A stretch of DNA of 64,000 nt from Arthrobacter echini (GTDB lineage Bacteria > Actinomycetota > Actinomycetes > Actinomycetales > Micrococcaceae): positions 1 through 64,000 of the forward strand of contig NZ_VSLD01000005.1 in NCBI RefSeq assembly GCF_008107445.1. Reading direction: 5' to 3'. The notes beneath the pieces were generated by a model. The model was not told the origin of the DNA, ran no database searches, and worked only from the letters and a program-made list of their open reading frames with translations. Position 1 is the stretch's first letter; the number at the start of each line of letters is the position of its first letter. Below are positions 1-8,186 of this stretch, piece by piece. A program made the translations under genes and the position numbers.

Positions 1-427
1 TTCGAAACCAGCCAAAAAAACCAGCCACCACCACAACGACGGCGACCAGCAAATTCAACCAATCAACAAACAATCGGTATCAAAAAACTTGGCACACTAT
101 TGAGTTCTCAAACAACAGGAGCAAACGGCACCAAACACGATCAAACAACCATGTCATCGCTCCGAAGCAACTTCCTAAACCTACCCCCACCAACCCCACC
201 AAGCAAATCCACCAAACCCTGCCCGATCATTTCCCATCCCGAGGGAGGGGAAACTGTTCGGTTCTGCGGAGTTCGGCCGGGTGCACTGGGGCGTCGGCGC
301 GGATCTAAACGATAGCACCGCTCGTGGTGCGATGCAAAGCGGATTGCGATGCAAAGCGGATACAGCACAGCGGTGGCACTCCCCGTGGGAGCGCCACCGC
401 TGCGCACTGCGGAGCATCGTCCGTCGG
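1..427. other. AT-richer non-coding stretch, rRNA-spacer-like motif
   Basis: I see no credible gene here. Roughly the first 230 bases are clearly poorer in G+C than the rest of the window. Around 91-119 the plus strand reads CTTGGCACACTATTGAG followed by TTCTCAAACAACAGG, which resembles the CACACTRTTG..TCTCAAACAAC block I associate with actinobacterial rRNA leaders and spacers. That resemblance is from memory and not from a search. Two exact 17-base tandem copies of TGCGATGCAAAGCGGAT lie at 328-344 and 345-361, preceded by a small GCACC/GGTGC hairpin near 315-330. An rRNA operon may end just outside the window, but that is inference. Confidence 0.4.
368..402 (-). terminator. Hairpin terminator after mak-glgB
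   Basis: The arm at 368-383 (CAGCGGTGGCACTCCC) pairs with the arm at 387-402 (GGGAGCGCCACCGCTG), giving a 16-pair stem with one mismatch and a 3-base loop. It lies about 26 bases beyond the stop of the minus-strand mak-glgB gene. There is no U-tract, which is common for actinobacterial terminators. Confidence 0.65.
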
Positions 428-3400
428 TCAGGAAACGTTCGGCTTGAAGTAGAGCGCCCCGAGCGGCGGCACGCGGATATCGCCGTAGGCCGGCTGTCCG
501 TTGTGCGCACCCTCCACAGCGGTGATCCGCCCGTCATTGCCGACTCCCGATCCCCCGAACTCCTCGGAGTCGGTGTTGAGAACTTCCGTCCACTCACCCG
601 CCCACGGCAGACCGACCCGGAATCCCTCGTGCGGTCCGCCGGCGAAGTTCGCTACGCAGACGAGAGGGTTCCCCTGATGGTCCCAGCGGATGAACGAGAG
701 CGTATTGTGCTCGCCGTCGTTCTCGTCGATCCATTGGAACCCGGCCGGCTCGTTGTCCCGCGCATACATCGCGGGGGTTTGCCGGTACACGTCGTTGAGA
801 GACCGGACCAGCTCCTGGACACCCTTGTGCGAGGGAGTCTCGGTGAGCCACCAGTCGAGGCTGCGCTGCTCCGCCCACTCGGCCTCCTGGGCGAACTCGG
901 TGCCCATGAAGATCAGCTGCTTGCCGGGATGGGCCCACTGGAACGCGAGATAGGCACGGACATTGGCCAGTTGCTGCCAGCGGTCACCGGGCATCTTCCG
1001 GAGCAGGGAGCCCTTGCCGTGGACAACCTCGTCGTGGCTGATGGGGAGCAGGAAGTTCTCGGTGTACGCGTACACCAGAGAGAACGTCGCCTTGCCGTGG
1101 TGGTGCTTCCGGTTGATCGGATCCTCGGCGACGTACTCCAGGGTGTCGTGCATCCAGCCCATGTTCCACTTGATGCCGAAGCCCAGGCCCCCGCTGCTCG
1201 TCGGCCTGGTCACGCCGTCGAAGGCCGTCGACTCCTCGGCGATCATGACGATCCCCGGAGCCCGCCGATAAGCGGTCGCGTTGACCTCCTGCAGGAAGGA
1301 GATGGCCTCGAGGTTCTCGCGGCCGCCGAACCTGTTCGGCCTCCACTGGCCTTCCTCGCGTGAGTAGTCCAGGTACAGCATCGAGGCGACGGCGTCGACA
1401 CGGAGACCGTCGATGTGGAACTCCTCGAGCCAGTAGAGCGCGTTGGCCACGAGGAAGTTGCGTACCTCGCGCCGCCCGAAGTCGAAGATCAGCGTGCCCC
1501 AGTCCTGGTGCTCGCCGAGGAACGGGTCGCCGTGCTCGTAGAGCGTCCCGCCGTCGAACTTGGCCAGCGCCCATTCGTCCTTGGGGAAGTGGGCGGGGAC
1601 CCAGTCCATGATGACCCCGATGCCGGCCTGGTGCAGCCGGTCGATCAGGTACTTGAAGTCGTCGGGGGACCCGAAGCGCGACGTCGGCGCGAAGTAGGAG
1701 GTGACCTGGTACCCCCAGGAGCCCCCGAACGGGTGCTCGGCGACAGGCATCAGCTCCACGTGGGTGAAGCCCTGCCACGTGACGTACTCGACCAGCTGCT
1801 CCGCGAGTTCCCGGTAGTCGAGGCCCTGGCGCCAGGACGCGAGATGTATCTCGTAGACGCTCATGGGCCCATTGTGGGGATCCGTCTCGGCCCGCGCCTG
1901 CATCCAGGCGTCGTCGTCGAAGACGTGCGTCGACTCGACGACCCGCGACCCCGTGAGCGGAGGGATCTCGGTGCCCCGGGCCATGGGGTCCGCCTTCTCC
2001 CGCCACTGGCCGTCCCCGCCCTGGATCTCGAACTTGTAGCGGGTCCCTGCTCCAGCGCCGGGGATGAAGATCTCCCAGACTCCCGTGGAACCGAGCACGC
2101 GCATCGCGTTGACGCTTCCGTCCCACCCGTTGAAGTCACCCATGACCCGGACGGCGCGCGCGTTCGGTGCCCACACCGCGAAGGACACACCCTCGATGTC
2201 GCCGAGCACCGAGGAATAGTGGCGGACGTGGGCGCCGAGGGCGGTCCACAGCGTCTCGTGGCGCCCCTCGCCGATCAGGTGCAGGTCTATCTCCCCGAGC
2301 GTCGGCAGGAACCGGTAGGGATCATCGACGACCGCCGGGTCACCGTCGTAGGTCACCTCGAGGCGATAATCGGGGACGTGACCGGCGGTCTCTGCCCGGA
2401 GCGCCCCTACCCAGATGCCGTTGTGCTCGTGCCGCAGCTCCGTACGTCCCGAGCCGGTGACGACGACGACGGAGCGGGCCAGTCGCCGCAGTGTCCTGAT
2501 CGTGACGACGTCGTCGTCCGCGAGATGTGCGCCCAGCACCGCATGCGGTTGGTTGTAGGCACCCTCGGACACCTGCTGCAGGAGGGACTGTTCCACCTCG
2601 ACGGGGGTGAGCTCCGGCAGCGGGGAGGACACCGGGCTGCCGGTCGATTCCGCCACCGTCTCCTTCACGGTCCCGGCCACACTGTCGGTCACCGCCGACG
2701 CCGCTTTCTTGGCCTTGGCCGCGGCGGCCTTCGTCTTTCCGGCCACTGCCTTCGCGGTCTTCGCCGTCTTCTTCGCGACGCTCTCGTCGCCCGGGCCGTT
2801 GCCCGGTTCTGCGTTCCTGGAGGTCATGTCAGCTGCTTTCATAGCGTCCGCCCCGGGCTTGACCCCCAGGGCGCGTCGGACGTCCCGGACGGGCATTTCC
2901 ACCCAGTCCGGTCTGTTGCGGATCTCGTAGACGACTTCGTACAGGGCCTTGTCGAGCCACAGAGCCCTGAAGAGCGGGCCGGTCGTGTCGATGGGGGCGG
3001 CGGCGTCCTGCGCGTAGCCCTCGAGGAAGGCTTCGCGCGCTGCCGTGGACCACTGCTCGGTAGCGGCGGCTTCGGGGGAGCCGACGGCGGACGCCCCGCG
3101 CGATGCTGCGGCGTACTCGAGCGAGCGGACCATACCGACGACGTCGCGCACGGGCACGTCGGGGACGCTGCGCTCCGCGGTGGGCCTGAGCGGCTCCCCC
3201 TCGAAGTCGATGACGAGCCAGTCGCCGTCGGGGGCCTGGAGGATCTGGCCCAGGTGCAGATCGGCGTGGATCCGCTGCAGGGGCGGAATGTCCTGCAGCT
3301 CCTCCACGTCCTGGATGATCCGGTCCACCTCGGCACCCAGGGGCCCGACGGCGTCGCCGGCCTCGTCCCACGCCCAGCGGATGCGCTGCGCGAGGGCTTC

Positions 3401-4249
3401 CCTGAAGTCCTTCTTCTCGGCGTCGGTTGCCTGCCTGCTGCCGAAGGCCCCCTCGAGCTGGCGGTGGATCCGCGCCACGGCCCCACCGAGTCCGCGCGCC
3501 TCGGCGGTGAAGTCGGTTGCCGTCGAGGCTGCCAACGATGCGGTGCGCCATGCGTCGGTGCTGCCCTCCACGAAATCGCGCAGCACGCTCACGTGCCCGG
3601 TGACGGGGTCACCGGTGCGGTCATGCGCCTCCTGCCACGATCCGGTGATCCAGCCGAACGTGTCGGGGGTGTCGGTGGAGCCTTCGGCGGTGAGTCCCGC
3701 GCTGATCTGCACGTCGGGGCTCTCCCCCGAGGCGAGGACGCGGAAAAACTTGACGATCATGGACCCGGCGCCGGCGCCGTAGACCACAGAGGTGTTCGAC
3801 TGCTCGCCCTGCAGGATTTTCACGGGCTGCTCGACGCCGGGCTCCTGGTGTTCGGGCTCCTTGATGACGACGCCGGTCAGGCTCCCGTCCGCGGAGCGTG
3901 CACCGGTGAGGATGTACCTCACCCAGAGCCGCACGAAATCCGCGTCGTGCGTGGCGTCGTAGGCCCAGCGGGCCCCCAGGACAGGGTGCTCGACCTGCCC
4001 GATGAGCGCCGACTCGGCGCCCTGGATGGGCTCGGGCCGATAGCTGATGGGCACGCTGACGACGTCGGTACGGCGACCCGACTCGACGGCGAGGAAGTTG
4101 ACCTCGAAGCCGGCGATACCCGCCGGGTCCTCGAGCACGGCGCCACCGGCGACGGTGAGTGCCACGGAGCGCCCCTTCGCGGGGAACCACCGCTGGGACG
4201 GCAGCCACTCGTTGAGGAGGTCGGGGACGAACGGGGTGTGGGTGGTCAC
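428..4249 (-). CDS. glgB: Maltokinase / 1,4-alpha-glucan branching enzyme fusion
   Basis: One uninterrupted 1273-residue frame joins two enzymes of the GlgE pathway. Residues about 1-470 are a maltokinase (Mak/Pep2), which makes maltose 1-phosphate from maltose and ATP. The kinase-like catalytic loop HADLHLGQIL is at 328-337 and the metal-binding VIDFEGEP at 346-353. Residues about 485-540 are an Ala/Lys-rich, probably flexible linker. Residues about 550-1273 are GlgB: an N-terminal branching-enzyme domain, CBM48 near 680-770, then GH13 with nucleophile D952 (GLRVDAV), acid E1005 (MIAEES) and D1073 (SHDEVV). It is the last gene of glgE-treS-mak/glgB, and its ATG overlaps the treS stop by 4 bases (ATGA). 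The kinase and branching enzyme are usually separate polypeptides, or the kinase is fused to TreS. Both active sites look intact. The overall call is firm; the linker limits are approximate. Confidence 0.95.
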   Translation of the reverse strand: MTTHTPFVPDLLNEWLPSQRWFPAKGRSVALTVAGGAVLEDPAGIAGFEVNFLAVESGRRTDVVSVPISYRPEPIQGAESALIGQVEHPVLGARWAYDATHDADFVRLWVRYILTGARSADGSLTGVVIKEPEHQEPGVEQPVKILQGEQSNTSVVYGAGAGSMIVKFFRVLASGESPDVQISAGLTAEGSTDTPDTFGWITGSWQEAHDRTGDPVTGHVSVLRDFVEGSTDAWRTASLAASTATDFTAEARGLGGAVARIHRQLEGAFGSRQATDAEKKDFREALAQRIRWAWDEAGDAVGPLGAEVDRIIQDVEELQDIPPLQRIHADLHLGQILQAPDGDWLVIDFEGEPLRPTAERSVPDVPVRDVVGMVRSLEYAAASRGASAVGSPEAAATEQWSTAAREAFLEGYAQDAAAPIDTTGPLFRALWLDKALYEVVYEIRNRPDWVEMPVRDVRRALGVKPGADAMKAADMTSRNAEPGNGPGDESVAKKTAKTAKAVAGKTKAAAAKAKKAASAVTDSVAGTVKETVAESTGSPVSSPLPELTPVEVEQSLLQQVSEGAYNQPHAVLGAHLADDDVVTIRTLRRLARSVVVVTGSGRTELRHEHNGIWVGALRAETAGHVPDYRLEVTYDGDPAVVDDPYRFLPTLGEIDLHLIGEGRHETLWTALGAHVRHYSSVLGDIEGVSFAVWAPNARAVRVMGDFNGWDGSVNAMRVLGSTGVWEIFIPGAGAGTRYKFEIQGGDGQWREKADPMARGTEIPPLTGSRVVESTHVFDDDAWMQARAETDPHNGPMSVYEIHLASWRQGLDYRELAEQLVEYVTWQGFTHVELMPVAEHPFGGSWGYQVTSYFAPTSRFGSPDDFKYLIDRLHQAGIGVIMDWVPAHFPKDEWALAKFDGGTLYEHGDPFLGEHQDWGTLIFDFGRREVRNFLVANALYWLEEFHIDGLRVDAVASMLYLDYSREEGQWRPNRFGGRENLEAISFLQEVNATAYRRAPGIVMIAEESTAFDGVTRPTSSGGLGFGIKWNMGWMHDTLEYVAEDPINRKHHHGKATFSLVYAYTENFLLPISHDEVVHGKGSLLRKMPGDRWQQLANVRAYLAFQWAHPGKQLIFMGTEFAQEAEWAEQRSLDWWLTETPSHKGVQELVRSLNDVYRQTPAMYARDNEPAGFQWIDENDGEHNTLSFIRWDHQGNPLVCVANFAGGPHEGFRVGLPWAGEWTEVLNTDSEEFGGSGVGNDGRITAVEGAHNGQPAYGDIRVPPLGALYFKPNVS

Positions 4250-6015
4250 TGGCTGATGGCCTCCGGGAGGGCGATGACCGGCATCGCCTGCGTGTGCGGG
4301 GATGACGTGTTGGAGTGCGCCGAGCGAACCCGGAGCCAGAAGAAGTCATGGCTGCCGAGCGTCAGGGTCACCTCACCGTCAGCGGCGAATGCTGGGAAGA
4401 CCGCTCCCCCGAAGAGATCCCGCAACCCCCGTCCGGCGTACTCCGGCAGATGCATCCTCGCGGCAACGGGGTGCTGCGACAGATTGAAGATGCACAGCAC
4501 CGACTCCGAGTACTCGTCCTCGGCATCGGTCTCGGGAATCTCGCGGATGAAGGCGAGCACGTTCTCCGAATCCACCGGCACATTCCGGTAAGCACCGAGT
4601 CCGAAGGCGGGATGCGCCTTGCGTACGGCGAGCATCTGCCGCAGCCAGTGCAGGAGCGAGCTCGACGTCGCCATCTGCGCCTCCACGTTCACGTGGTTGT
4701 AGTGGTACACGAGGGACTGGACCACCGGGAGGTACAGCTTGCCCGGATCCACCGGCGAGAAGCCCGCGTTCCGGTCCGGGTTCCACTGCATGGGGGTGCG
4801 CGAGGCGTCCCTGTCCTCGAGCCAGATGTTGTCTCCCATCCCGATCTCGTCCCCGTAGTACAGGAACGGGCTGCCCGGCAGCGAGAGCAGCAGCGCGTGG
4901 ATGAGCTCCACCTCGGCCCGTGAGTTGTCGAGCAGGGGGGAGAGGCGACGGCGGATGCCGACGTTCGCCCGCATGCGCGGATCCGGTGCGTACCAGCCGA
5001 GCATCGCCTCGCGCTCCTCGTTGGTCACCATCTCCAGCGTGAGCTCGTCGTGGTTGCGGAGGAAGGTCCCCCACTGGGCGCCGGCAGGAATGTCCGGGGT
5101 GTCCCTCATCGTCTCGATGATGGGAGCCGCCTTCTGGTCACGCAGCGCGTAGAAGAGCCGCGGCATGATGGGGAAGTGGAAGGACATGTGGCACTCGGGG
5201 CCGTCCTCGTCACCGAAGTACTCCACCACCTCGTCCGGCATCTGGTTCGCCTCGGCGATGATCACCCGGCCCGGGTAGTTCTCGTCCACCATGGCACGCA
5301 GGCGCTTGAGGAACTCGTGGGTCTTGGGCAGGTTCTCGCAGTTGGTGCCCTCCTCCTCGAACAGGTAGGGAATGGCGTCCGCGCGGAAACCGTCGATCCC
5401 CTGGTCGAGCCAGAATCTGACCACGTCGAAGATGGCTTCCTGTACCGCGGGGTTCTCGAAGTTCAGATCCGGCTGGTGGCTGAAGAACCTGTGCCAGAAG
5501 AACTGCCGGCGCACCGGGTCGAAGGTCCAGTTGGACTCCTCGGTGTCCACGAAGATGATGCGGGCGTCCTCGTACTTCTCGTCCGTGTCGCTCCAGACGT
5601 AGAAGTCTCCGTAGGGACCCTCGGGATTGCTGCGGGACTCCTGGAACCACTGATGCTGGTCGGAGGTGTGATTGACCGGCAGGTCGATGATGACCCGGAC
5701 GCCGCGCGCGTGCGCCTCGGCGACGAGGCGCTTGAAGTCGCTCATGGACCCGAACTCGTCGAGGACGTCGTAGTAGTCCGAGATGTCGTAGCCGCCGTCG
5801 CGCAGCGGGGATTCGAAGAACGGGGGAAGCCAGAGGCAGTCGATACCGAGCCACTGCAGGTAGTCGAGCTTCTCGATCAGTCCGGAGAGATCTCCCGAAC
5901 CGTCACCGTTCGCGTCGGCGAACCCGCGCACCAGGACCTCGTAGAAGACCGCCTTGCGGTACCACTGGGGGTCGTGGGCCAGTCCGGGTGCGTTCAGCTG
6001 GAAGGGATTGACCAC
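4246..6015 (-). CDS. treS: Trehalose synthase (maltose alpha-D-glucosyltransferase)
   Basis: This 589-residue GH13 enzyme interconverts trehalose and maltose in the cytoplasm and feeds maltose to the maltokinase encoded next. The (beta/alpha)8 catalytic residues are visible: D213 in FRADAIPYL, E255 in VIIAEANQ and D323 in RNHDEL, with DLPVNHTSD near 111-119 as conserved region I. The length fits stand-alone TreS, so it has no fused kinase; the kinase sits on the neighbouring GlgB protein instead. Its ATG overlaps the glgE stop by one base and its own stop overlaps the next start, so the three genes are probably one translationally coupled mRNA. Confidence 0.96.
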   Translation of the reverse strand: MVNPFQLNAPGLAHDPQWYRKAVFYEVLVRGFADANGDGSGDLSGLIEKLDYLQWLGIDCLWLPPFFESPLRDGGYDISDYYDVLDEFGSMSDFKRLVAEAHARGVRVIIDLPVNHTSDQHQWFQESRSNPEGPYGDFYVWSDTDEKYEDARIIFVDTEESNWTFDPVRRQFFWHRFFSHQPDLNFENPAVQEAIFDVVRFWLDQGIDGFRADAIPYLFEEEGTNCENLPKTHEFLKRLRAMVDENYPGRVIIAEANQMPDEVVEYFGDEDGPECHMSFHFPIMPRLFYALRDQKAAPIIETMRDTPDIPAGAQWGTFLRNHDELTLEMVTNEEREAMLGWYAPDPRMRANVGIRRRLSPLLDNSRAEVELIHALLLSLPGSPFLYYGDEIGMGDNIWLEDRDASRTPMQWNPDRNAGFSPVDPGKLYLPVVQSLVYHYNHVNVEAQMATSSSLLHWLRQMLAVRKAHPAFGLGAYRNVPVDSENVLAFIREIPETDAEDEYSESVLCIFNLSQHPVAARMHLPEYAGRGLRDLFGGAVFPAFAADGEVTLTLGSHDFFWLRVRSAHSNTSSPHTQAMPVIALPEAISQ

Positions 6016-8054
6016 TAGCGCTGTCTCCTGATCGAAAGAATGTGGGCGGGTTCCACGTGGGGGTCGAGGCGTACGTAGTTGTGCTCGCCCCAGCTGAACG
6101 TCTGGCCGGTGATGAGATCGTCGACGAGGAACGTGCCGTTCTCGTCGAGGTCGGCCGCGTCGAGCGCGAAGCCGGCAAGATCGAGCGAGACGGTGCTCTC
6201 CCGCGTGCCGTGCGGGTCCACGTTCACGACGACGATGATGGTGTCCTTGCCCTCGTCGGTCTGCTTGTGCTTGGCGAAGACCAGGGTGGCCGGGTCGGTA
6301 CTCGAGTGGATGCTCAGGTTCTCGAGGTCGCCCAGGGCCGGGTGCGCCCGGCGGATGGCGTTGAGCCTCGTGATGAAGGGGGCGAGGGATTTGCCCTCGG
6401 CCTCCGCTGCCGCGTAGTCCCGGGGCCGGTACTGGAACTTCTCGTTGTCCAGGTATTCCTCGGCGCCGGGGCGGGCCACGTGCTCGAAGAGTTCATAGCC
6501 CGAGTACACGCCCCAGAGCGGGCTGGCCATGGAGGCCAGGACGGCGCGGATGCGGAAGGCAGCGGGACCGCCGTACTGGAGGTACTCCGTGAGGATGTCC
6601 GGGGTGTTCACGAAGAAGTTCGGCCGGAAGTACGCCGGCGAGACCGTGCTGATCTCGGTGAAGTACTCCTCGAGCTCGGTCTTCGTGTTCCGCCAGGTGA
6701 AGTACGAGTAGGACTGCTGGAATCCTGCGCGGCCCAGGGCATGCATCATGGGTGGCCGGGTGAACGCCTCGGCCAGGAAGACGACCTCCGGGTGGTCGCT
6801 GTTGACCTTCGCGATCAGCCACTCCCAGAACTGCACCGGTTTGGTGTGCGGATTGTCCACGCGGAAGATCTTCACGCCGTGATCGATCCACATGAGGACG
6901 ATCCGCAGGACCTCCTCGGAGATGCCCTGGGGGTCGTTGTCGAAGTTGATCGGGTAGATGTCCTGGTACTTCTTCGGGGGGTTCTCCGCGTAGGCGATGG
7001 AACCGTCCACGCGTGTGGTGAACCACTCGGGGTGGGTGGTGACCCAGGGGTGGTCGGGAGCTGCCTGCAGCGCCAGGTCGAGGGCCACCTCGAGATCCAG
7101 TTCACGGGCACGGGCCACGAAGGCGTCGAAGTCGTCGAAGGTCCCGAGATCGGGGTGGATGGCGTCGTGTCCACCCTCCTCGGAGCCGATGGCCCAGGGG
7201 GACCCGGGGTCGCCGGGGCCGGCGGTGAGGGTGTTGTTCGGTCCCTTGCGGTGCACCCGACCGATCGGGTGGATGGGCGGCAGGTAGACGACGTCGAAGT
7301 TCATGGCGGCGACGGCGTCGAGGCGCTTGGTGGCCTCGCGGAAGGTCCCGGAAGTCCATTCGGCGGTCTCGGGATCGTAGCGGGCACCCTCGGAGCGGGG
7401 GAAGAACTCGTACCAGGCGGCCCGCCCCGCCAGCTCGCGCTCCACGGTGATGGGGTAGGCGGAGGACTCCGTGACCATGGAGCGGATGGGTAGGCGCCCG
7501 ATCGCCTCGTGGATCTCGGGCGACAGGCCTGCGGCCAGGCGGGCCTCGACACTCCGGTCGGTATCGGCCAGGATGCGGGCCGCCGCGCGGAAGAGCTTCG
7601 CATCGGCGGTGGAGCGCTCGTCCGCCGCGCGCTCGAAGAGGGCGGCCCCCTCGGCGAGCATCAGCTCGGTGTCGACGCCGGCGGCGATCTTGATCGTCGC
7701 GTCATGCTCCCAGGTCCCGAAGATGTCGGACCACCCCTCGATGCGGAAGGAGTGGAGTCCCTGCGCGCGTGGTGTGAGGGTCCCGGCCCAGCGGTCGAGA
7801 CCGGAGCCCACGGGAGTCATGCGCACGCGCTGCACCTCGTCACCCCGGGGGTCGTAGAGGACCGCGGATACCCCGAGCTGGTCGTGGCCCTCCCTGAAGA
7901 CGGTGGCTCCGACGGCGATGTCCGAGCCGGGGATCGCCTTCGCGGGGAAGCGGCCGTCCTCCACCACGGGACTCACAGCCGTGATGGGGATGCGGCCGAA
8001 CCGCAGTCCCTCCGGATACCGGGCGTTCGGGTTCTCTTCGCTGGTGGTTCTCAC
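6015..8054 (-). CDS. glgE: Alpha-1,4-glucan:maltose-1-phosphate maltosyltransferase
   Basis: GlgE transfers maltose from maltose 1-phosphate onto the non-reducing end of an alpha-1,4-glucan. The N-terminal half carries the beta-sandwich and helical regions typical of the family. The GH13_3 catalytic domain has the nucleophile Asp in KIFRVDNPHTKP (about residue 400) and the acid Glu in VFLAEAFTRP (about 429). I prefer the GTG at 8054 (679 residues). A promoter -10 element TAACGT ends seven bases upstream of it, which suggests a leaderless mRNA. An in-frame GTG at 8060 would add two residues but sits one base from that -10. It is the first gene of the glgE-treS-mak/glgB operon, divergent from glgP. 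Confidence 0.95.
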   Translation of the reverse strand: MRTTSEENPNARYPEGLRFGRIPITAVSPVVEDGRFPAKAIPGSDIAVGATVFREGHDQLGVSAVLYDPRGDEVQRVRMTPVGSGLDRWAGTLTPRAQGLHSFRIEGWSDIFGTWEHDATIKIAAGVDTELMLAEGAALFERAADERSTADAKLFRAAARILADTDRSVEARLAAGLSPEIHEAIGRLPIRSMVTESSAYPITVERELAGRAAWYEFFPRSEGARYDPETAEWTSGTFREATKRLDAVAAMNFDVVYLPPIHPIGRVHRKGPNNTLTAGPGDPGSPWAIGSEEGGHDAIHPDLGTFDDFDAFVARARELDLEVALDLALQAAPDHPWVTTHPEWFTTRVDGSIAYAENPPKKYQDIYPINFDNDPQGISEEVLRIVLMWIDHGVKIFRVDNPHTKPVQFWEWLIAKVNSDHPEVVFLAEAFTRPPMMHALGRAGFQQSYSYFTWRNTKTELEEYFTEISTVSPAYFRPNFFVNTPDILTEYLQYGGPAAFRIRAVLASMASPLWGVYSGYELFEHVARPGAEEYLDNEKFQYRPRDYAAAEAEGKSLAPFITRLNAIRRAHPALGDLENLSIHSSTDPATLVFAKHKQTDEGKDTIIVVVNVDPHGTRESTVSLDLAGFALDAADLDENGTFLVDDLITGQTFSWGEHNYVRLDPHVEPAHILSIRRQR

Positions 8055-8067
8055 CCACACGACGTTA
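8052..8067 (-). promoter_or_regulatory. Leaderless promoter of glgE
   Basis: On the minus strand TAACGT (8067-8062) fits the actinobacterial -10 consensus TANNNT. The GTG at 8054 follows after seven bases, so transcription would start at or next to the start codon and no Shine-Dalgarno sequence is possible. A weak -35 candidate, TTAGGA, lies about 18 bases further upstream. Confidence 0.5.
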
Positions 8068-8149
8068 GCGATTAAAGGCCTGAATTCCTAAGGGGGCTTG
8101 GAATGACTTTCGGGCGAAGGTCTTATAGCACCACCCCGCGTCGCAGCCG

Positions 8150-8186
8150 TTGTCCTGCGGGGTAAGTGCGCTAGCGTAAAAGGGTG
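8150..8186 (+). promoter_or_regulatory. Leaderless promoter of glgP
   Basis: TTGTCC (8150-8155) and TAGCGT (8172-8177) form -35 and -10 hexamers with a 16-base spacer. Only six bases separate the -10 from the GTG start at 8184, so the glgP mRNA probably begins at or beside the start codon. No Shine-Dalgarno sequence fits in that space. Confidence 0.55.

Noticed and set aside
2697-2790. Ala/Lys-rich histone-like segment as a separate gene
   Set aside because: It is in one continuous frame with maltokinase and GlgB and has no start with a ribosome site; it is a linker.
1415-4591. Long plus-strand frame of over 1000 codons
   Set aside because: It lies antisense to mak-glgB and the treS end. 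The translated sequence is low-complexity with no family features, a usual artefact in high-GC DNA.
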